Shown: positions 1-8,513 of the stretch, in pieces
Layout: each line of letters starts with the position of its first letter
How positions within the stretch are numbered: the stretch's first letter is position 1
Assembly: GCF_902859705.1 (NCBI RefSeq)
Contig: NZ_CADIJO010000015.1
Coordinates: 1 to 64,000, forward strand
Length of the DNA: 64,000 bases
Direction: 5' to 3'
DNA from: Achromobacter deleyi
Lineage (GTDB): Bacteria; Pseudomonadota; Gammaproteobacteria; Burkholderiales; Burkholderiaceae_B
Position numbers and translations under genes: made by a program
The notes under the pieces: generated by a model
The model's input: only the letters and a program-made list of their open reading frames with translations
Told to the model about the DNA's origin: nothing
Databases searched by the model: none

Positions 1-2
1 CG

Positions 3-935
3 GCCGCGCTGGCCAGCCTGTGGCTGGGCTCGCGCGGCCTGTCGGCCGGCGCCGTCTGGCAGGCCCTGGTGCGGCCCGACGACAGCTATGCCGCGCTGGT
101 GGTGGCCTCGCGCATTCCCCGCACCCTGCTGGCCTTGCTGACCGGCTCGGCGCTGGCCGTGGCCGGCGCGCTGATCCAGGCGCTGACCCGCAACCCGCTG
201 GCCGAGCCGGGCCTGCTGGGCGTGAACGCGGGCGCGGCGGCCTCGATCGTGACGGCGGCCTTGATGGCGGGCGGCCTGCCCGCCCACCCCTTCTGGGCCG
301 CCCTGCCCGGCGCGCTGGCCGCCGCCGCGGCGGTCTATCTGATCGGCGCCGGCGGTCGCGGCCTGCAGCCCGTGCGGCTGATCTTGGCTGGCGCCGCCGT
401 GAACGCGGTGCTGTTCGCCTATGTGCAGGCCGTGGCGCTGCTGCGCAGCGATATCTTCGATGCCTATCGTTTCTGGGCAGTGGGGTCGCTGGCCGGCCAA
501 AGCCTGGACGCCGCACTGCGCGCGGCGCCCTATATCGGCGCCGGCCTGCTGCTGGCCGCCGCCTTGGCGCGGCCGCTCAATCTGCTGGCCCTGGGCCAGG
601 CGCTGGCGCAGGCGTTGGGCTTGCGCGCCGGGCTGTATCGCCTGCTGGGACTCTTGTGCGTGGCCATCCTGGCCGCCGCAGCCACGGCGGCGGCCGGCCC
701 GATTGCGTTCGTCGGCCTGGCCGTGCCGCACATTGCACGCCGCTACGCCGGCCCGGACCTGCGCTGGCTGCTGGCCTACTGCGTGGTGCTGGGGCCGCTG
801 CTGATGCTGGTGGCGGATATCCTGGCGCGGCTGCTGCGCGCCCCGGCGGAATTGTTGACGGGCGTGGTGGTGGCCTTCATCGGCGCGCCCTTCCTGCTGG
901 CCGCGCTGCGCAGCCGCGGCCGGAGCCTGGCATGA
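3..935 (+). CDS. Iron-siderophore ABC transporter permease, FecCD family (5' end outside window)
   Basis: Inner-membrane permease half of a ferric-siderophore (or vitamin B12/heme) importer. The reading frame is open from base 3, and the family-typical N-terminal text lies before the first in-window start candidate (GTG at 69), so the true start is upstream of the window. Family marks are the segment with ALTRNPLAEPGLLGVNAG, the later GPIAFVGLAVPHIARR coupling region and many hydrophobic segments. The TGA stop overlaps the ATG of the next permease (ATGA at 932-935), indicating translational coupling with 932-1990 and the ATPase that follows. The substrate cannot be told; the binding protein is not in the window. 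Confidence 0.9.
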   Translation, partial: AALASLWLGSRGLSAGAVWQALVRPDDSYAALVVASRIPRTLLALLTGSALAVAGALIQALTRNPLAEPGLLGVNAGAAASIVTAALMAGGLPAHPFWAALPGALAAAAAVYLIGAGGRGLQPVRLILAGAAVNAVLFAYVQAVALLRSDIFDAYRFWAVGSLAGQSLDAALRAAPYIGAGLLLAAALARPLNLLALGQALAQALGLRAGLYRLLGLLCVAILAAAATAAAGPIAFVGLAVPHIARRYAGPDLRWLLAYCVVLGPLLMLVADILARLLRAPAELLTGVVVAFIGAPFLLAALRSRGRSLA

Positions 936-1990
936 CCCGGCATCCCCTGGCCCCGGTTCATCCGTCTGCGCCCATGCTGCGCGCCGGGTCCTGGCTGGCC
1001 TGGCCGCTGGCACCGCGCGCGCTGGTCTATGGCGCAAGCCTGTTGGTCATGGCAGCTGCCTTGCTCGCCACCACCCTGCGCACGGGCGACCCCGGCCTGC
1101 CTTGGGCCACGCTGTGGCAGGCGCTGCTGGGCGGCGGCAGCGCGGTCGAGCAATGGCTGGTGCATACCGTGCGATTGCCGCGCGCCTTGTCGGCGTTGGG
1201 GGCCGGGGCCGCGCTGGGCCTGTCGGGCGCGCTGTTCCAAAGCCTCACCCGCAATCCGCTGGGCAGCCCCGACGTCATCGGGCTGACCGCGGGCGCCTCT
1301 GCGGGCGCGGTGGCCGTGGCCATGGTGTGGCCCGGCCTGATGCCGGTGGCCTGGGGCGCCGCGACCGGCGCGCTGCTGGCCACCGCCGGCGTCTGGTTCG
1401 GGTCGGGCGCAGGCTTTGCCGCGCCGCAGCGCATGGTCATCGCCGGCATCGCGGTGGGCGCGATCGCCTTTGCGTTCGTGCAATACGGGCTATCGAACCT
1501 GCGGCGCGAACAGGCCTATATGGCGGCCACCTGGTTGAACGGCAACCTGGCGGGCAAGACCTGGCACGACGTGGCGCTGATCAGCGTGGCCTGCGCCGTG
1601 TTGCTGCCGCTGGGCCTGGCCCTGTGCGCCCGGCTGCGCCTGCTGGAAATGGGCGATGACCTGGCGCAGGCGCTGGGCGCATCGCCTGCACGCAGCCGCC
1701 TGGCCGCAACACTGGTGGCGGTGCTGGCCGCCGCGGCCGCCGTGACGGTGGCCGGCCCCATCGCGTTCATCGCCCTGGCCGCGCCGCAGATCGCGCGCCG
1801 CTGTGTACGCGCCAGCGGCCCGCAACCGCTGCTGGCCGCCCTGACCGGCGCGGTGCTGCTGGCCGCAGCCGACCTTCTGACCCGCGCCGCCGGCCCCAAC
1901 GGCCTGCCCGTGGGCGTCCTGACCGCCGGCATCGGCGGCGTTTATCTGGCTTTCCTGCTGGTGCTTGAATGGCGCAAGGCTTCGACGTGA
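932..1990 (+). CDS. Iron-siderophore ABC transporter permease, FecCD family (FepG-like)
   Basis: Second permease of the same importer, 352 residues, normal length for the family. It carries the paired family motifs SLTRNPLGSPDVIGLTAGAS (about residues 105-124) and GPIAFIALAAPQIARR (about 275-290), with about nine to ten hydrophobic segments. The start at ATG 932 is supported by the 4-nt overlap with the upstream permease; reading further upstream in the same frame gives implausible Arg/Gly-rich protein. The stop at 1988-1990 overlaps a GTG start option for the ATPase gene. Heterodimeric FecCD permeases (FepD/FepG, FecC/FecD) are the standard arrangement. Confidence 0.9.
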   Translation: MTRHPLAPVHPSAPMLRAGSWLAWPLAPRALVYGASLLVMAAALLATTLRTGDPGLPWATLWQALLGGGSAVEQWLVHTVRLPRALSALGAGAALGLSGALFQSLTRNPLGSPDVIGLTAGASAGAVAVAMVWPGLMPVAWGAATGALLATAGVWFGSGAGFAAPQRMVIAGIAVGAIAFAFVQYGLSNLRREQAYMAATWLNGNLAGKTWHDVALISVACAVLLPLGLALCARLRLLEMGDDLAQALGASPARSRLAATLVAVLAAAAAVTVAGPIAFIALAAPQIARRCVRASGPQPLLAALTGAVLLAAADLLTRAAGPNGLPVGVLTAGIGGVYLAFLLVLEWRKAST

Positions 1991-2793
1991 ACGACACTTT
2001 CCCCGGCGCATCCGCGCTGCAACTGCAGAATGTGGATCTGGCGTATGGCGAGACCGCGGTGCTGCAAGGCCTGTCGCTGGCCGTCGAACCCGGCGCGTTC
2101 ACGGCGGTGGTGGGGCCCAATGGCTGCGGCAAGTCCACCTTGCTGCGGGTGCTGGGCGGCGCACTGGCGCCCACCCGGGGCCAGGCGTGGCTGGACGGCG
2201 CCAACCTGGCCACGCTGCGCCGCAAGGCGGTGGCCCGGCGCCTGGCCTATCTGCCGCAGAATCCGGTGGCCCCCGAAATGATCAGCGTGCGCGACCTGGT
2301 GGCGCGCGGTCGCTATCCGCACCAGACCTTGCTGCGGCAGTGGTCGCCAGCCGATGCCCAGGCCGTGGACGCCGCGCTGGCCGATACCGACCTGACGGAC
2401 CTGGCCGACCATCCCGTGCACACCCTGTCGGGCGGCCAGCGCCAACGCGCCTGGCTGGCGCTGGTGCTGGCGCAGGATGCGGGCATTATGCTGCTGGACG
2501 AACCCACCACGTTTCTGGACATCCGCCACCAGATCGACCTGCTGGAATTGTGTGCGCGCCTGCACCAGGCCGACCGCACGCTGGTGGTGGTGCTGCACGA
2601 CCTGAACCTGGCGTTCCGCTATGCCGATCGGGTGGTGATGATGCGGTCCGGCCGCATCGCCGCGCAGGGCGAGGTGCGGCAGGTGGTGACCGAAGCCGCG
2701 ATGCAGCAGGTGTTTGACCTGGATTGCAGGGTGCTGCCCGATCCGGAAACGGGCAGCCCGATGATCGTGCCCCGGCGCGGCGGCCGGGACTGA
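1969..2793 (+). CDS. Iron-siderophore ABC transporter ATP-binding protein (FepC/FecE-like)
   Basis: Cytoplasmic ATPase that powers the FecCD-type importer. It shows Walker A GPNGCGKST, signature LSGGQRQR, Walker B IMLLDEPTTFLD and the switch histidine in VVLHDLNLA; TTFLD is usual for the siderophore subfamily. Two starts are possible: ATG 1969 (274 aa), inside the preceding gene, or GTG 1987, whose GTGA overlap with the upstream stop copies the coupling seen between the two permeases. I slightly favour GTG 1987 but give the longer form. It is the last gene of the operon; a 13-nt gap separates it from the convergent ATPase gene on the minus strand. Confidence 0.9.
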   Translation: MAQGFDVNDTFPGASALQLQNVDLAYGETAVLQGLSLAVEPGAFTAVVGPNGCGKSTLLRVLGGALAPTRGQAWLDGANLATLRRKAVARRLAYLPQNPVAPEMISVRDLVARGRYPHQTLLRQWSPADAQAVDAALADTDLTDLADHPVHTLSGGQRQRAWLALVLAQDAGIMLLDEPTTFLDIRHQIDLLELCARLHQADRTLVVVLHDLNLAFRYADRVVMMRSGRIAAQGEVRQVVTEAAMQQVFDLDCRVLPDPETGSPMIVPRRGGRD

Positions 2794-2806
2794 CCACCCC
2801 ATCGCC

Positions 2807-3604
2807 CTACAGCATGTGCGCCAGGAATTCCCGGCTGCGCGGGTGCTGCGGCGCGCGGAAGAATTCCGCCGACGGCGCTTCTTCGACGATGCGGCCTTCG
2901 TCCATGAAGATCACGCGGTGCGCGACTTCGCGGGCGAACCCCATTTCGTGCGTCACGACCAGCATGGTCATGTGTTCGTCGGCCAGCTGGCGCATGGTGC
3001 GCAGCACTTCGCCTGTCAGTTCAGGGTCCAGCGCCGACGTCGGTTCGTCGAACAGCATGATGTCCGGCTCCATCGCCAGCGCGCGGGCAATCGCCACGCG
3101 CTGCTTCTGGCCGCCGGACAGGCGCGTGGGATAGTTGTCGCGCTTGTTCAGAAGGCCGACCTTGCGCAGCAGCTCCTCGGCCTTGGGCACGATGGCCGCG
3201 CGCGGCATGCCCTTGACGATCATGGGCGCTTCGATGATGTTCTGCAGCACGGTCATGTGCGGGAACAGGTTGAACGACTGGAACACCATGCCCATCTTGC
3301 GGCAGATGCGGCGCACGTCGGCGTCGCTGGCGTACTGGCTGCGCCCGCCGGGCACGGCGCTGGCCAGGGCTTCGCCTTCGACGTCGATGGCGCCTTCGTC
3401 GATGGTTTCCAGGTGGTTCAGGCAGCGCAGGAAGGTGCTCTTGCCCGAGCCCGACGGCCCGATCACGGCCACCACTTCGCCCTTGCCCAATTCCAGCGAC
3501 ACCTGGTCCAGCACGCGGTTGGCGCCGAACGACTTGACGATGCCGCGGGCCGAGATCATGGCGCGGCGCTCGCCCGCGGACGGATTACTGGTCGTATTTG
3601 GCAT
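2807..3604 (-). CDS. Polar amino-acid ABC transporter ATP-binding protein
   Basis: ATPase of a GlnQ/HisP-class amino-acid importer, 265 aa. It contains Walker A GPSGSGKST, signature RLSGGQKQRVAIARAL, Walker B IMLFDEPTSALDPEL and the switch VVTHEMGFA. An insertion in the first lobe (about residues 65-80, AVPGGRSQYASDADVRRI) lengthens the protein, as in histidine/arginine-type ATPases. The start at 3604 overlaps the permease gene end by 20 nt and is preceded by GGAAAAG; an internal ATG at 3559 is an alternative. Gene order on the minus strand is binding protein, permease, ATPase. Confidence 0.92.
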   Translation of the reverse strand: MPNTTSNPSAGERRAMISARGIVKSFGANRVLDQVSLELGKGEVVAVIGPSGSGKSTFLRCLNHLETIDEGAIDVEGEALASAVPGGRSQYASDADVRRICRKMGMVFQSFNLFPHMTVLQNIIEAPMIVKGMPRAAIVPKAEELLRKVGLLNKRDNYPTRLSGGQKQRVAIARALAMEPDIMLFDEPTSALDPELTGEVLRTMRQLADEHMTMLVVTHEMGFAREVAHRVIFMDEGRIVEEAPSAEFFRAPQHPRSREFLAHML

Positions 3605-4238
3605 AGCGCTTTTCCATATGCTGGAAGAACCACGTCAACACCAGCGTCATGATGAGATAGAAGGCGGCCGCCACCAGGAACGGCGTGGTCGTGAAGTCGC
3701 GCTGCACGATGCCGCGCGCGGTGCGCAGGATGTCGTTGAGCGCCAGCACGTAGATCAGGGACGTGTCCTTGACCAGGGTGATGGTTTCGTTGCTCATGGG
3801 CGGCAGCACCCGCTGCACCATCTGCGGCAGCACGATGCGGCGCAACGTCTGCAGATAGGTCATGCCCAGCACCTTGCTGCCTTCGTACTGGCCCCGGTCC
3901 ACCGACTGGATGCCGGCGCGGAAGATCTCGGCGAAGTACGCGGCGTAGTTCAGCGCAAACGCCACGACGGCCGCCGGGAAATCGGGCAGGCGCACGCCCA
4001 CCACCGGCACGAACGGCAAGGCGAAATAGATGAACAGCATCTGCAGCATCAGCGGCGTGCCGCGCATGAGCCAGATGTAGCCATTGACCAGCCGGCTGAC
4101 CAGCGTCCATTTCGAGATGCGCAGCAGCGCCAGCACCAGGCCCAGCGGAACCGCCAGCGCCAGGGTGATGAAGAACAGCGTCAAGGTCACCTTGGCGCCT
4201 TGCGCCAGGGGGCCCAGAAGGGAAATTACATAGTCCAT
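3585..4238 (-). CDS. Amino-acid ABC transporter permease, HisM/GlnP family
   Basis: Inner-membrane permease, 217 aa, the usual size. The coupling (EAA) region is visible as VLGMTYLQTLRRIVLPQM near residues 123-140, and the N-terminal family text GAKVTLTLFFITLALAVPLGL is present. About five hydrophobic segments. It lies between the lipoprotein binding protein (4309-5103) and the ATPase, which overlaps its 3' end. With only one permease gene the channel would be a homodimer, or the partner is elsewhere. Confidence 0.92.
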   Translation of the reverse strand: MDYVISLLGPLAQGAKVTLTLFFITLALAVPLGLVLALLRISKWTLVSRLVNGYIWLMRGTPLMLQMLFIYFALPFVPVVGVRLPDFPAAVVAFALNYAAYFAEIFRAGIQSVDRGQYEGSKVLGMTYLQTLRRIVLPQMVQRVLPPMSNETITLVKDTSLIYVLALNDILRTARGIVQRDFTTTPFLVAAAFYLIMTLVLTWFFQHMEKRYAKYDQ

Positions 4239-4266
4239 GCGGGAAGGTTCGCGCCGTAGAACTGCA

Positions 4267-4299
4267 AAACGCCCGGACCGCGGCGCGGCCCGGGCGTTT
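4267..4299 (-). terminator. Hairpin between binding-protein and permease genes
   Basis: Ten-base perfect arms, AAACGCCCGG (4267-4276) and CCGGGCGTTT (4290-4299), sit just after the binding-protein stop and before the permease start. Such intercistronic hairpins commonly make downstream ABC genes less expressed than the binding protein. Only three Ts follow on the minus strand, so it may be a partial terminator or an RNA-stabilising stem. Confidence 0.55.
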
Positions 4300-4308
4300 C
4301 AAGGGGGA

Positions 4309-5103
4309 TTACTTGATGATGTTGGCGCCGAACCACTGGGTGGCGATGCGGCCGGCGGTGCCGTCCTGCTTCATCGAATCCAGCGTCTTGTCCAGCTTGG
4401 CCAGCAGGTCGGTGTCGTCCTTGCGCACGCCGACGCCGTAGTCTTCGGTGCCGAAGTTCTCGTCCAGCACGCGGTATTCGCCTGCGCGCTTGCTGATCAG
4501 GTAGCGGCCCACCACTTCGTCGACCACGATGGCATCCAGGCGGCCGGCGGCCAGGTCCATCAGGGCCGTGACGTTGTCGCCGAACTTCTTGACTTCCTTG
4601 ATGCTGCCGGCGACCGGGTCCTTGGCGATGGCGTCGGTGGCGCTGCTGCCATCCTGCGCGCCGACGACCTTGCCGGCCAGGTCGGCCTTGACCTTCACGG
4701 GCGAGGCATTGCCGACGATGATGATCTGGTGGTTGGCCATGTACGGCGCGGTGAAGCTGATGTTCTTCTTGCGTTCTTCGGTGATGGTCAGGCCGTTCCA
4801 GAGCACGTCGACGCGCTTGCCGTTCAGTTCGGCTTCCTTGGCGCTCCAGTCGATGGGCTTGAATTCGACTTCCATGCCCAGGCGCTTGCTGGCTTCTTTG
4901 GCCATGTCGATGTCAAAGCCGACGATCTGGTTGCTGGCGTCGCGGAAACCCATGGGCGGGAAGTTGTCGTCCAGGCCGACCACGACCTTGCGGGCGGCAG
5001 CCGGGGCCTGCGCGCCAGCGGCGGCGGGCGCGTTGTCGGACGGGCCGCAGGCGGTCAGCATCGTGGTTGCGGACACGAGAAGAACAGCAGTCAGTTTTTT
5101 CAT
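4309..5103 (-). CDS. Amino-acid ABC transporter substrate-binding lipoprotein
   Basis: Solute-binding protein of the SBP_bac_3 family, 264 aa, first gene of the minus-strand importer operon. The N-terminus is a lipoprotein signal with lipobox LTAC (Cys19 would be lipidated). The mature part shows family motifs: VVGLDDNFPPMGF near residue 42, IVGFDIDMAKEASKRLG, and the second-lobe start AGKVVGAQDGSSA. The ligand is probably a polar or basic amino acid, but the sequence alone does not decide it. No strong ribosome-binding site is visible before the ATG. Confidence 0.9.
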   Translation of the reverse strand: MKKLTAVLLVSATTMLTACGPSDNAPAAAGAQAPAAARKVVVGLDDNFPPMGFRDASNQIVGFDIDMAKEASKRLGMEVEFKPIDWSAKEAELNGKRVDVLWNGLTITEERKKNISFTAPYMANHQIIIVGNASPVKVKADLAGKVVGAQDGSSATDAIAKDPVAGSIKEVKKFGDNVTALMDLAAGRLDAIVVDEVVGRYLISKRAGEYRVLDENFGTEDYGVGVRKDDTDLLAKLDKTLDSMKQDGTAGRIATQWFGANIIK

Positions 5104-5230
5104 ATTTATGGGCGCGCGAGGCGCAGGGATGAAGAATGCCGGGAGGCTCGCCGTCCGGATCGACAGAAGCCGCGAGCCGGTATTTTAGCCTTCCCGGCGA
5201 ACGACGCCAGCCAGGGGGCCACGCGCCCCG

Positions 5231-6166
5231 CTACGGCGCGGGATGAAAGCGTTCGAGCAGGCGCAGAAACAGCTCTACGGCCCGCGAGGCCGGCCGCGAT
5301 GCTTCGGTGATGGCGCTGATGGTGTTTTCGTACACCGGCCCGCCTGGCACGCGCGTCAGGGCAAAGCGGCGCGATATCGAATCCGCGTAGTGCTGCGGCA
5401 AGAGGCCCACGTAGTGGCCCGACGACACCAGCATGGCAATGGCTTCCAGGCCCGAGGCCTCTGGCCCGCGGGTAAACCCATATTCGCCCAGCGCATCGTG
5501 CACGAACGGGTGCGAGCGATACACCAGCGGCAGCGTGCGGGCCTGGCGGGCTCTGCGCCGCGCGACGAACATGCGGTGGCGCTCGACATACAAACGTTGG
5601 TAATTGAAGGCGTTCTCGCGCCGGTACATGCCGCGAATGGCGATCTGCACCCGGCGTTCACGCAGCGCCTGGTCCAGATCGTTGAAGGTCATCACGGTGA
5701 TCTCGACCTTGACGTCGGGCGCCTCTTCCAGCATGGCCGCCAGCGCGGTCGGAATATGGCAATCGGCGTCGGTGATGACGTGCTCGACCATGCCGATGGA
5801 CAAGGTGCCGGACAGCACCCCGCGCACCGCGTCGATTTCGGGACGGATGCGTTCCAGCGCCTTGAGCGCCTCGCGCGCCAGGTCCAGCGCCACCTTGCCG
5901 GCCTGGGTCAGTTCAAAGCCGGACGGCCCGCGGTCGCACAGCCGCACGCCCAGGGTTTCCTCGACCTCGCGCACGTGCCGGCTGATGGACGCCTTGGACA
6001 TGTGCAGCTGCTTTTCCGCCGCCGCAAAGCCGTTGGCCTGCGCCACGGCGCAGAACACCCGCAAGGACCGCAGGTCGCGCTCGGTGAACTCGGGACGGGA
6101 CAAAGTCGTTTCTTTTTGAAAGGTATTGATTTTCGAAACCATACCACTAAAAAAATCATTTTTCAT
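5231..6166 (-). CDS. LysR-family transcriptional regulator
   Basis: 311 aa from ATG 6166; ATG 6142 is an alternative. The N-terminal winged HTH reads RDLRSLRVFCAVAQANGFAAAEKQL (in two overlapping parts), followed by MSKASISRHVREVEETLGV. Reading the frame further upstream runs through the divergent gene and is not credible. It is divergent from the binding-protein gene at 6290, so it most likely controls the importer/ureohydrolase operon 6290-10676 from the AT-rich 123-bp gap between them. The inducer is unknown; a guanidino compound or amino acid is an inference from the neighbours. Confidence 0.88.
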   Translation of the reverse strand: MKNDFFSGMVSKINTFQKETTLSRPEFTERDLRSLRVFCAVAQANGFAAAEKQLHMSKASISRHVREVEETLGVRLCDRGPSGFELTQAGKVALDLAREALKALERIRPEIDAVRGVLSGTLSIGMVEHVITDADCHIPTALAAMLEEAPDVKVEITVMTFNDLDQALRERRVQIAIRGMYRRENAFNYQRLYVERHRMFVARRRARQARTLPLVYRSHPFVHDALGEYGFTRGPEASGLEAIAMLVSSGHYVGLLPQHYADSISRRFALTRVPGGPVYENTISAITEASRPASRAVELFLRLLERFHPAP

Positions 6167-6289
6167 GACCGTGCCCGCGCAATACAGTTGGTCCAGCAGT
6201 GGCAGCACGGGGCACAGACCCCGGCGCCCGCTCCCGCGGCGGCTACCGGCCCCGCGCGGCCAACGATCACGACATACAAGGGAAAAATC

Positions 6290-7141
6290 ATGCGCAACCT
6301 GTCCAGAAGGCGCTTTGTCGCCACGACGCTCGCCACCGGGGCGGCGCTGGCGCTGCCGGGCCTGGCCTTCGCCGAAGGCGGCTCGCTGGCCGACATCAAG
6401 AAACGCGGCAAGCTCACCGTGGGCACCGAAGCCGCCTACGAACCGTTTGAATTCGTCGAGAACGGCCAGGTGGTCGGCTACGGCCATGACCTGCTGCAAT
6501 TGATGGCAGCCAAGCTGGGCGTGCAGCTGGAACAGATGAACCTGCCCTTCCAGGGCCTGCTGCCGGGGCTGATGTCGCGCAAATTCGACCTGGTGGCCAC
6601 CAGCGTCGGCATCACGCCCGAGCGCGCCCGGCGCTTTGCCTTCACCCAGCCCGTGGGCGTGGTCAAGTCGGTGCTGATGGTGCGGGTGGACGACGCGACC
6701 ATCAAACAGAGCATGGACCTGGCCGGCAAGATCATCGGCACCCAGATGGGGTCGTCGTCGCAGCCGGTGGCCGAGGAATTCGAGAAGCGCCTGAAGGCCC
6801 AGGCCGGCAAGGGCTATGCCGACACCAAGCTGTTCCAGGCCTACCCGGATGTGTCCAACGCCCTGGCCAACAAGACGGTGGACGTGGCGCTGATGCCGTC
6901 CAACATCGCCGCGGTGCAGATGCGCAAGCAGCCGAACGCCTTCCGTATTGCCGGAGAAATCGGCGACGCCAAGCTGCTGGCGTGGGTGGCCAACCCGAAA
7001 GACCTGGAAATCCGCCAGTTCGTCAACGACACGCTGGACGAACTGCGCGCCAATGGCCAGTTGCTGACCTTGCAGCAAAAGTGGTTCGGCGGCCCGATGG
7101 AGACCCCGCGCGCGGGCTACCTGCCTGACGGCGCAGTCTGA
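6290..7141 (+). CDS. ABC transporter substrate-binding protein with Tat-like signal
   Basis: SBP_bac_3 family, 283 aa, first gene of the plus-strand operon. The N-terminus MRNLSRRRFVATTLATGA has a twin-arginine motif (SRRRFVA) and a cleavage site after LAFA, so export by the Tat route is likely; the other importer here uses a lipoprotein. Family motifs are LTVGTEAAYEPFEF and GKIIGTQMGSSSQP. The ATG at 6290 has GGGAAAAATC just upstream; the frame is open far upstream but that part is antisense to the LysR gene. The ligand may be the compound processed by the ureohydrolase encoded downstream. Confidence 0.9.
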   Translation: MRNLSRRRFVATTLATGAALALPGLAFAEGGSLADIKKRGKLTVGTEAAYEPFEFVENGQVVGYGHDLLQLMAAKLGVQLEQMNLPFQGLLPGLMSRKFDLVATSVGITPERARRFAFTQPVGVVKSVLMVRVDDATIKQSMDLAGKIIGTQMGSSSQPVAEEFEKRLKAQAGKGYADTKLFQAYPDVSNALANKTVDVALMPSNIAAVQMRKQPNAFRIAGEIGDAKLLAWVANPKDLEIRQFVNDTLDELRANGQLLTLQQKWFGGPMETPRAGYLPDGAV

Positions 7142-7154
7142 GCGAGGGACTCCC

Positions 7155-7835
7155 ATGCTGGATTGGTTGAACCAGAACGGCGCGCTGGCGCCGTTCCTGC
7201 ACGGTGTCGTCTCGGGCACGGCGATCACGCTGGCCGCCTCGGTGGCGGCATTTGTGATCGGCATCGGGCTGGGGGTGGCGCTGCTACTGGCGCGCCTGTC
7301 GCCCTACGCCCCGGTGCGCGGCCTGGTCATGCTGTGGGTCAGCGCCATCCGCGGCACGCCCGCGCTGATCCACCTGCTGCTGGCCTACTACGTGGTGCCA
7401 CCGCTGCTGGACATCTCGGTATCGCCCCTGGCAGCCGGCATCGGCGCGCTGGCCTGTAATACCAGCGCCTACATCGTGGAGATCCTGCGCGGGGCGCTGG
7501 GCACGCTGTCGGCCGGCCAGGTGGCCGCGGCGCGGGCGCTGGGCATGCGCCACCGGCAGATCTGGCGCTACGTGCTGCTGCCGCAGGTGTTCTACCGCGC
7601 GATTCCGCCCCTGACCAGCGAACTCACCATCCTGCTCAAGGCCTCGTCGCTGATGTCCATCATTGCCGTGCCGGAGCTGGCCACCGTGGCGCGCAACGCC
7701 ACCCTGCAAAGCGACCTGCCGCTGCAGGTGTTCACGGTGACGGCCTGCGTGTACTTCATCATTCTTTTCTGCCTGTCGGCTGCCTCGCGCCTGTGCGAGC
7801 GGCGCGTCTCGAGGATGCTGCCCCATGCCCATTGA
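7155..7835 (+). CDS. Amino-acid ABC transporter permease 1, HisM/GlnP family
   Basis: 226 aa inner-membrane permease. It carries the coupling region ARALGMRHRQIWRYVLLPQ (about residues 129-147) and the IRGTPALIHLLLAYY segment. It starts 13 nt after the binding-protein stop and overlaps the second permease by 11 nt, which argues for a heterodimeric channel made with 7825-8487. Confidence 0.92.
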   Translation: MLDWLNQNGALAPFLHGVVSGTAITLAASVAAFVIGIGLGVALLLARLSPYAPVRGLVMLWVSAIRGTPALIHLLLAYYVVPPLLDISVSPLAAGIGALACNTSAYIVEILRGALGTLSAGQVAAARALGMRHRQIWRYVLLPQVFYRAIPPLTSELTILLKASSLMSIIAVPELATVARNATLQSDLPLQVFTVTACVYFIILFCLSAASRLCERRVSRMLPHAH

Positions 7836-8487
7836 TCTCTCTCTTGTCGGGCAGGCCATTCCCGTGCTGCTCAAGGGCCTGCGGATCACGGCGCTCGTCA
7901 GCCTGATCGGCATTCCGCTGGGCATGCTGATCGGCACGGCTGCCGCCTATGCCGCACAGTCGCGCACGCCGCTGCGGCCGCTGGCGCTGGCCTACGTGGA
8001 ACTGGTGCGCAACATTCCGTACCTGATCCTCGTCTACCTGGCGTTTTTCGGCCTGCCCAAGCTGGGCGTGCCGGCCTCGGCGATGTCGGTGGCCATCGGC
8101 TGCACCGCCTTCTATACGGGCGGCTACTTCTGCGAAGTGCTGCGCGCCGCGCTGCAAAGCGTGCCGCGCGGGCAGACCGGCGCCGCCCTGTCGCTGGGCA
8201 TGACCTATTGGCAGACGCAGCGCCACATCGTCGTGCCGCAGTTGTTCGGCTATCTCATCCCGCCCACCACCAGCCTGGTCATCATGATGTTCAAGGACTC
8301 GGCGATCTTCTCGGTGATGAGCCTGCCGGAAATGACCTACCAGAGCAACCTGCTCACCGCCAACACCTTTGCCTACCTGGAAGTCCTGGGCACCACCGCC
8401 CTGATCTATTGGCTATGCAGCGTGGCGATGGCCGGCGCCGGCCGCCGCCTGGAGACCCTGGCGCGCCGCCGCGCGGGCCAGGCCTGA
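7825..8487 (+). CDS. Amino-acid ABC transporter permease 2, HisM/GlnP family
   Basis: 220 aa partner permease. The coupling region AALSLGMTYWQTQRHIVVPQ lies at about residues 113-132, and the typical VELVRNIPYLILVYLAF segment precedes it. It overlaps permease 1 at its start and is followed after 26 nt by the ureohydrolase gene, whose RBS-like AAGGAAA lies in that gap. Placing an enzyme gene between permease and ATPase genes is unusual and ties the enzyme to the transported substrate. Confidence 0.92.
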   Translation: MPIDLSLVGQAIPVLLKGLRITALVSLIGIPLGMLIGTAAAYAAQSRTPLRPLALAYVELVRNIPYLILVYLAFFGLPKLGVPASAMSVAIGCTAFYTGGYFCEVLRAALQSVPRGQTGAALSLGMTYWQTQRHIVVPQLFGYLIPPTTSLVIMMFKDSAIFSVMSLPEMTYQSNLLTANTFAYLEVLGTTALIYWLCSVAMAGAGRRLETLARRRAGQA

Positions 8488-8513
8488 CCCACTCATTCCA
8501 CAAGGAAACCCTC

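Noticed and set aside
20-931. Long N-terminal extension of the second FecCD permease
   Set aside because: It overlaps the first permease in another frame, with Arg/Gly/Pro-rich text; the ATGA overlap at 932 marks the real start.
3135-4259. Long plus-strand open frame opposite the amino-acid ATPase and permease genes
   Set aside because: Its protein is Gln/His/Arg-rich with no motif, while the minus strand encodes clear ABC transporter proteins with overlapping starts.
6167-7264. Upstream extension of the LysR gene on the minus strand
   Set aside because: The extra 366 residues are antisense to the binding-protein gene and of biased composition; the HTH begins right after ATG 6166/6142.
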